The position numbers and the translations under genes were made by a program. A stretch of DNA of 64,000 nucleotides, from assembly GCA_000827325.1 (NCBI GenBank), contig KN832874.1:1968721-2032720 (forward strand). Direction: 5' to 3'. The notes below the pieces were generated by a model. The model was not told the origin of the DNA and did not search any database. It saw nothing but the letters and a program-made list of their open reading frames with translations. Positions 58,776 through 64,000 of this stretch are shown one piece after another; within the stretch, counting starts at the first letter, position 1, and every line of letters begins with the position of its first letter. The stretch comes from Oidiodendron maius Zn (Eukaryota > Ascomycota > Leotiomycetes > Myxotrichaceae).

Positions 58776-60985
58776 CTAGCGGTCTCCTGTCTCTTTTACA
58801 GAATTCTCGAAAACGGAGGCAATATCGAGGATCTTACCATCATGCCCGCTCCCGCCAAGAAACGTAACCCCGAATGGTAGTTTGACTCCTTCACTCTCGA
58901 CCCACCCAGCATTGATACTAACGCCACACAGATCAAGAACATTGGCTGCGTGTGAAAACATACCAAGCTTGGAATTCAGAGCGACTGGGTCTTTCAACAT
59001 CTCCTCAATAGTCGGGTGGCAAGGTGTACTTGGCACAATCAGCACATCAATCCCGCCTTCCAAATTGTTGAGAACTTTTCGAGCTTCTGCGGTGTACTGA
59101 GTCTGTAAAGCCTGATCCCGGAATGCTTCCCAGGCTTTTAAGTTGGAAGAAAGTGCGGATTGGTAGATAGATTTGGTAGTTGGATGAAAGGAGTCGATAT
59201 TTTCAACGATGAATTCATGGCCGATGGAGGCAAGGCGTTCGTGTACAAGTGATGCATTATACAGAAGGTCAGAAGCCTTAGCGAACGGTGAATAGTCAAT
59301 TGTCACTAGTCTGCCTCCAGAGGATATTAATCGCCGTATTGAAGCTTGGAAAAGATCCTGGTACGCTTTTGAGCAAGTCTCCAGAACGGACGGTGGAGGA
59401 ATACCGAATACAAATCCCCCGTCCTTTGGACCACGAAAGTCGATCTTCCAAGTTGGTAAAGTAGCTGGTAGTTTGGCGTATGGATCTAGGGGATCATGCC
59501 CATCCATTACGTACCATGCCTTTCGTGCATCGATTAGAGAACGCGCAATGACGGTGACACAGTCCAAGCTCTTGCACGCAGGCACTAAACCGCGAGCAGA
59601 GATAGTTCCTTTTGTCGGTTTGAAGCCCACCACGCCATTAAAGGCCGCAGGTATGCGAGTGCTACCTGCAGTATCGGTTGAAACAGCAAATGACACAAGC
59701 CCAGCTGCAACTGCAACAGCTGATCCTGAGGAAGAGCCACCTGAGATGTGGCTTTTGCTGTAGAAACTATGGGGGATACCATATGGAGATCGACACCCTG
59801 ACAGACCTGTTGCAAGTTGGTCCAAGTTAACCTTGCCAATATATAACGCTCCTGCGTCTAGCAGATGTTGGACAGCTGGAGCAGTAGAATTCGCAGTATA
59901 CGCGAAGCTCTCGCATGCTACAGTTGTGACGCAGCCTTCCACGTCGATGCTATCTTTCACCGCAAATGGTATTCCAAAAAGTTCGGGCATTGGCTTTCCG
60001 GTGTACTTCTCAAATAATGTGCGGGCCGCAGCAAGGACAGTTTCTCTAGATTGCTTGGAAATCCAGACTGCAGGGTCTATTGTTTCGTACCGCTCTATCA
60101 GCTCGAAAACAGTGTTGATTACAGTCTCTGGATTTGTGACGCTGCTCTTGTATTGTTGCTGAAGATTAGCTATCGAGGGCAAGGTATCCATCGGCCCGGG
60201 TTCAGTAGCCCGCGGGATCGATCTTGTGAGTTTATCTGCCTGTGCAAAAATGTCCGAGCTATGCGCAATGTATCCAAAAAGGCCATCTTGGCCGCAAATG
60301 ATATCAAGGGATGTTTTAACCATCTGCTGGTCGAAGCCACCAGTGCAATCTGACAGGATGCAGCATTCATAACCTCGATCATTGCACTCTCGCAAAGTAG
60401 TCGTGACGCAACATCTTCCTCCTGTTAGTCTTGAACCACGAGATTTTTGAACAGTACTCACTCGGTTGTAACACCAGCGAAAATCAAATGTGTTATCCCT
60501 CTTGCTAACAATAATCTGTGCAATCCCGTTGACCAAAAACTCCCTTTCCCTGGTTTGTCTACGACCAGCTCCCCGGGTTGCGGAGTCAGCTCGTCAATAA
60601 TATCGTGACCCCACTCGCCCCTTACCAACAGTCTTCCCATAGGACCCTTGTCCCCGATGCCCATTGTATGGTGGCCATTCGGGGCAGAAATTTGCCTCAG
60701 CTTCTTTGCGGCAGGCAAGTCTGACAGATCAGGTCTATGGCCTTCCCTGGTATGAATAATTTGCATTCCCATGGAGCGTGCGACTTCCAGGACAGCCTGA
60801 ACTGTAGGGACTATGCTGCGGACTGACGCGAAGATCTCAGGGTTCCCGCACTGAACAGAGCCAAATCCATTTGGATCGACGAAGTCACGTTGCATGTCAA
60901 TAATGATAAATGCGGTGGTGGCGAGTGTAAAGTTAAAGGAATAAGGTCGGGCGTTTGGAAGGGACATGTTGACTGCTGGCCCCAT
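58776..60985 (-). CDS. biuret-hydrolase-like / allophanate-hydrolase-like fusion enzyme
   Basis: Two exons, 60985-60462 and 60414-58776, 720 residues. Residues 1-235 are an isochorismatase-like Cys hydrolase: Asp30 (IIIDMQRDF), Lys147 (DKPGKGSF) and Cys177 (TTECCVTTT). The REGHRPDL, LLVRGEWGHDII and REC-x-DRGYEC segments match bacterial biuret hydrolase (BiuH) closely as I remember it. The 47-nt intron falls two residues before Cys177. Residues about 250-720 are an amidase-signature enzyme with Lys about 328, the GGSSSGS loop and nucleophile Ser about 426 (DTAGS). KVNLDQLATGLSG, RSPYG and LVPACKSLDCV are typical of allophanate hydrolase (AtzF/DUR1,2 amidase part). Together they could convert biuret to allophanate and then to ammonia and CO2 (via N-carboxycarbamate). 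The small C-terminal domain of bacterial AtzF is absent. Confidence 0.9.
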
Positions 60986-61734
60986 CTTGGTCGCGTCGAG
61001 TGTAATACTGCCGTCTACTGTAGGAAGGGAGAAGGAAGCTCAATGCGAAGGAAGAGTAGCCAGCAGTAGAAATGGCGAAGTGATATGCCGAGTTCGAAAA
61101 TTGAGTCGCTCGAGAGGAGCACAAAGAAATACCTCACTTTATCACGATATCGAAGAAATAAAGAGCAGCATTGCTTTGAGAGAATAAGGCGATCACAAAA
61201 AAATCTCTATTCTAGGCGAAGGTATCGCGAATAGCACTTTCCGCGGCATACAGTCACCGCAGGCCCGTCGCCGAAGGCTCCCAGAGATAGGTTACCGTAT
61301 ACTGATAACATCCAAAGTGGCCCTTGTTAACCAGATAGAGTAAGGCAAGGCTCCATCAGAGGCCTCTCGGTTCGTTATCTTGAAGGAAGTTGACAAGATA
61401 GCATGACCAATGTGGGACTATTGCCTCTCGATACAGCCGTTTAACCGTGCAGAATACTGTAACTCCGTGTATATCGAATGACTTATTCTAACCCGCTTGA
61501 CGTACGGCGCCTAATCTCGGCCCTGGTGTCTGCGATAACCAAAGCTACCTTGGGATTAAATTCGTCCGTGATAGATACTCGGAGTAATGTTACAATAGAA
61601 TCTAACTTAAACTTAAACAAATCCGTTTTGTTATCAACAGTGGGATATTTGCTTCCTGAACTTCTTCGCCTCAAGCTATGAGAGAGCAAGTAGCTCACCT
61701 TCTGTCCTCAGCTTAGAAAGTTCCAATAGCGAAG
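60986..61734. promoter_or_regulatory. divergent promoter with clustered GATA sites
   Basis: Between the fusion enzyme (-) and the nitrilase (+). Eight HGATAR motifs occur within 352 bp: 61285, 61303, 61333, 61375 (minus), 61396, 61533, 61569 and 61631 (minus). HGATAR is the known target of AreA/NreB-type GATA factors that govern nitrogen-source use. This spacing and number are more than expected by chance for the length, though I cannot compute a significance. Use by AreA is an inference. Confidence 0.65.
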
Positions 61735-62751
61735 ATGAGTGGCTTAGGTGGACTGAATAAAACCACCGGCGGCATTGTCATCGCCGCTGTGCAATCCCAG
61801 CTTTTCCATGTCGCAACCAGGGAAGACCTCGCCCACGCAACGAAACATGTTTGCTCACTTGTCCGTCAAGCAAAGCGTGCATACCCCTCCACCGACCTAA
61901 TTCTCTTCCCTGAATACAGCATTCATGGTCTCACAATGTCTATATCGCCAGCTATAATGTGTACTCTGTCGGGACCCCAAGTCAGTGCTTTTAAAGCGGT
62001 GTGCAAGGAAGAAAAGGTCTGGGGCGTTTTCAGCATTATGGAGGTCAATTCAATTTCACCTGGTGCAAATCCATGGAACACAGGTATTACCATTAACGCG
62101 AACGGAGATATTGTGAACTATTACCGGAAAATGCATCCGTGGATTCCTGTCGAGCCCTGGTATCCTGGTAACCTAGGAGTTTCCGTTTTTGAAGGCCCAA
62201 AAGGAGTGAGGATGAGCCTTAGCATTTGCCATGATGGGATGTTTCCCGAGATGGCAAGAGAAGCAGCTTATAAAGGTGCCGAAGTATTGCTCAGGACTGC
62301 AGGATATACAAGTCCTATAAGACAGAGCTGGGAACTGACAAACCGGTCAAATGCCTGTGCCAATCTTATGTACACGGTTAGTGTTGCCCTCGCAGGATGT
62401 GATGGCACATTTAGGAGCATGGGGGAGGCAATGTTTGTGGGTCCTGAGGGCGATATTTTGGAGAAGGGTGATGGTATACCTGACAATATTATTGCTTGTG
62501 AATTAAGGGTCGAGGAAGTCAGGAGGAGAAGGAGGGAATGGGGCGTAGAAAATAATTTATTCCAATTCGGTCATCGGGGGTACGTCGCTGTCAGCGGAGG
62601 GGCAGGAGATTGCCCTTATAAATACATGAGAGATATGATACATGGAAAGTACAAGCAAGCAGAAGATGACGAAGTTCTAATTCGGGATGGGACAACCTGT
62701 GGCTTTGGAAAGCCAACAGCACATTATGTCGATGAAATACTCCACGAATAA
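61735..62751 (+). CDS. nitrilase-superfamily amidase (formamidase / aliphatic amidase type)
   Basis: Single exon, 338 residues, close to bacterial AmiF/AmiE length. The catalytic set lies at the family positions: Glu60 (LFPEYSIHG), Lys132 (YYRKMHPW), Glu140 (PVEPW) and Cys165 ([10 protein letters not shown]). The motifs NPWNTG, EPWYPG and [11 protein letters not shown] mark the AmiE/AmiF branch rather than true nitrilases. It should hydrolyse short amides, such as formamide, to ammonia and the acid in the cytosol. The ATG at 61735 has AAGATG context and no upstream alternative. It is divergent with the biuret/allophanate fusion across a GATA-rich promoter, which fits a shared nitrogen-scavenging role. 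Confidence 0.88.
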   Translation: MSGLGGLNKTTGGIVIAAVQSQLFHVATREDLAHATKHVCSLVRQAKRAYPSTDLILFPEYSIHGLTMSISPAIMCTLSGPQVSAFKAVCKEEKVWGVFSIMEVNSISPGANPWNTGITINANGDIVNYYRKMHPWIPVEPWYPGNLGVSVFEGPKGVRMSLSICHDGMFPEMAREAAYKGAEVLLRTAGYTSPIRQSWELTNRSNACANLMYTVSVALAGCDGTFRSMGEAMFVGPEGDILEKGDGIPDNIIACELRVEEVRRRRREWGVENNLFQFGHRGYVAVSGGAGDCPYKYMRDMIHGKYKQAEDDEVLIRDGTTCGFGKPTAHYVDEILHE

Positions 62752-63207
62752 GCTACGTTTAATATAACCCAAGCGAATTATGAGCACTTAACACTCATTT
62801 CTAAGAAAAGCTAAAATGTCAATATTCTACCAGGGCTTCATAATATTAAAATTAAAAAAGGAAAACAGGGGGCGAGGGAAGGCTATGCAGCGAACAGATG
62901 ATTCTATCTAGAGCAAGATGATCTAAATAATATCAACCTCTCACAGTCAGAATACTGTTGTCTCTTACATGTCAAGAATAGCATACCGTCTGTTTTAATT
63001 AAAAGTACCTATCCTATAGCACAGCTGCCGTCATATTTTTGATTGGAGAGATGTAATTTACAACAAAATGCATGGTGCTCAATTTTCTACCTTGGTGTAC
63101 AGTACAGTACAGTATAGGTGTGGCCTGACAAAACCTGTCACCTGCAGCGACAGAGATAGACAAATAAGAAACCACATTTATTTTACTTCCCAATGTTCCT
63201 GCATGTT
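62752..63207. other. convergent intergenic region
   Basis: Lies between the 3' ends of the nitrilase-type gene (+) and the amidase gene (-). It holds AT-rich stretches and a TACAGTACAGTACAGTATAG microrepeat near 63098, but no coding sequence. Confidence 0.5.
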
Positions 63208-64000
63208 TTATGATTGGATTACTTCTTCAACCACCTTGGCGGCAGCGACGGTTAGCTCGTCACAAAATCTGTTGCCCACCTAGAACACGATGAAGCGCGT
63301 AAGCTAGTGTACTATACAATAAACAAAAGCAGCTAGTAAACATACCAGCTGGAGGGCAATGGGAGCATCGACAAATTTATCCGGCGAATACGCTTTATAC
63401 TCGACCACGTCCTCAAGACTACGAGGTCGGTATCCACCTTCCACATGGTCCAACTCTTGATCGACTTTTAAGCCAGTTGGGAAGACCACGCCCGGCATAT
63501 CAAGGATGTTCCATATCGCCGTGTATGCAAAATAGCGTGCTTCATGCGGCTCAGCAGCCACACCAACGTATGCCGGACAAAGAATAAAGTCGACATCGTG
63601 CTGTTTCATTAATAACCGATATTCAGACCGATAGGCGTCCCGCTCCAGATTGACCGCCCACGTCTCGGCGACAGTCATCTGACGTGCTCTTACGAAGGCT
63701 TCCTTCGTAAGAGGAAGCCAGGGCTCCCCTGATTCTTCGAGAGCCGCAATCTGGGCTGCTGCACCATCTGGGTAGAACAAGTCGCTGATGATGCGCATGC
63801 CGTGGTCGTGTTTGTATGGTTGCCAATCTACTATCTTGATTCCGGCCGCCCTTAGTTTTTCAACGGCCATCTTCATCGCTCGTTGAACAGGCGGATGCGG
63901 ATGCGCCATCCCATCATCCCAGAGCACTCCAAGCGTGAAATCCCTAGTAAGTGGGGCCTCTTTCCAAGGCAGCGGGACCAGAGATGTCTCTTCTGCCCAT
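63208..64000 (-). CDS. amidase (acetamidase/AmdS type), C-terminal part
   Basis: The gene continues beyond the right edge; only its 3' end is visible. Exons are 64000-63346 and 63279-63208 with a 66-nt intron (GTATGT donor, TTCTAG acceptor). The visible 242 residues match the C-terminus of fungal general amidases: LTRDFTLGVLWDDGMAHPHPPVQRAM, the DFILCPAYVGVAAEPHE segment, WNILDMPGVVFPTG and the closing PIALQLV-GNRFCDEL joined across the intron. The catalytic Lys-Ser-Ser part would lie outside the window. Such enzymes release ammonia from amides, so it fits the nitrogen cluster. Substrate cannot be told. Confidence 0.85.

Noticed and set aside
1-64000. tRNA, rRNA or other structural RNA genes
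   Set aside because: I looked for B-box-like GGTTCGAATCC patterns and rRNA cores on both strands by eye and found none; a covariance-model scan would be decisive.

Overview
The window is nuclear DNA from a filamentous ascomycete, most likely in the Eurotiales (Aspergillus/Penicillium type). The evidence is many short GT-AG introns (about 45-75 nt) with CTAAC/CTGAC branch sites, three Zn2Cys6 transcription factors, fungus-only families (DUF3638/DUF3645 giant, PigL_N-type N-termini, Ecm33-like surface proteins) and a retroelement degraded by RIP-type C-to-T change. Sequence composition plus family recall is all I had, so the genus is an inference.

Layout. 1-6591: one RIP-mutated Ty3/Gypsy LTR retrotransposon lying on the minus strand, with its 3' LTR running off the left edge. 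7367-11051 (+): multidomain gene with a STAND-type N-terminus, a Zn2Cys6 cluster, C2H2 fingers and a DUF7708-like C-terminus. 12844-13200 (+): small Cys-rich protein with a Glu-His repeat. 14228-23851 (-): about 3079-residue DUF6606/DUF3638/DUF3645 protein in six exons. 25277-25956 (+): secreted ML-like protein. 27515-34396 (-): giant gene with a trypsin-like domain, a RasGAP-like domain and Sel1-like repeats, carrying several apparent lesions; a relic of its 5' part lies at 26280-26365. 34597-35929 (+): conserved membrane-anchored protein. 36266-38777: PLP transsulfuration enzyme (-) and PaiB-type FMN-binding protein (+). 39375-43888: two Zn2Cys6 factors in convergent orientation. 44180-44972: nested inverted-repeat elements, including a 437-bp MITE with TA target duplication. 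45825-47381 (+): Ecm33-like membrane protein whose introns fall in register with its repeats. 48778-50124 (+): aldo/keto reductase. 51851-53891 (+): polytopic membrane protein. 53976-55743: relics (WD40 fragment, broken membrane protein gene).

56260-64000 is the most coherent part: a TamA/Dal81-like Zn2Cys6 regulator, a two-domain enzyme joining a biuret-hydrolase-like isochorismatase fold to an allophanate-hydrolase-like amidase, a formamidase/aliphatic-amidase-type nitrilase, and the 3' part of another amidase. The divergent promoter between the fusion gene and the nitrilase carries eight HGATAR sites. I read this as a nitrogen-scavenging cluster that could take biuret to allophanate and on to ammonia and CO2; the substrate assignment is an inference from family motifs. 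All exon junctions were placed by eye from splice signals and frame continuity.
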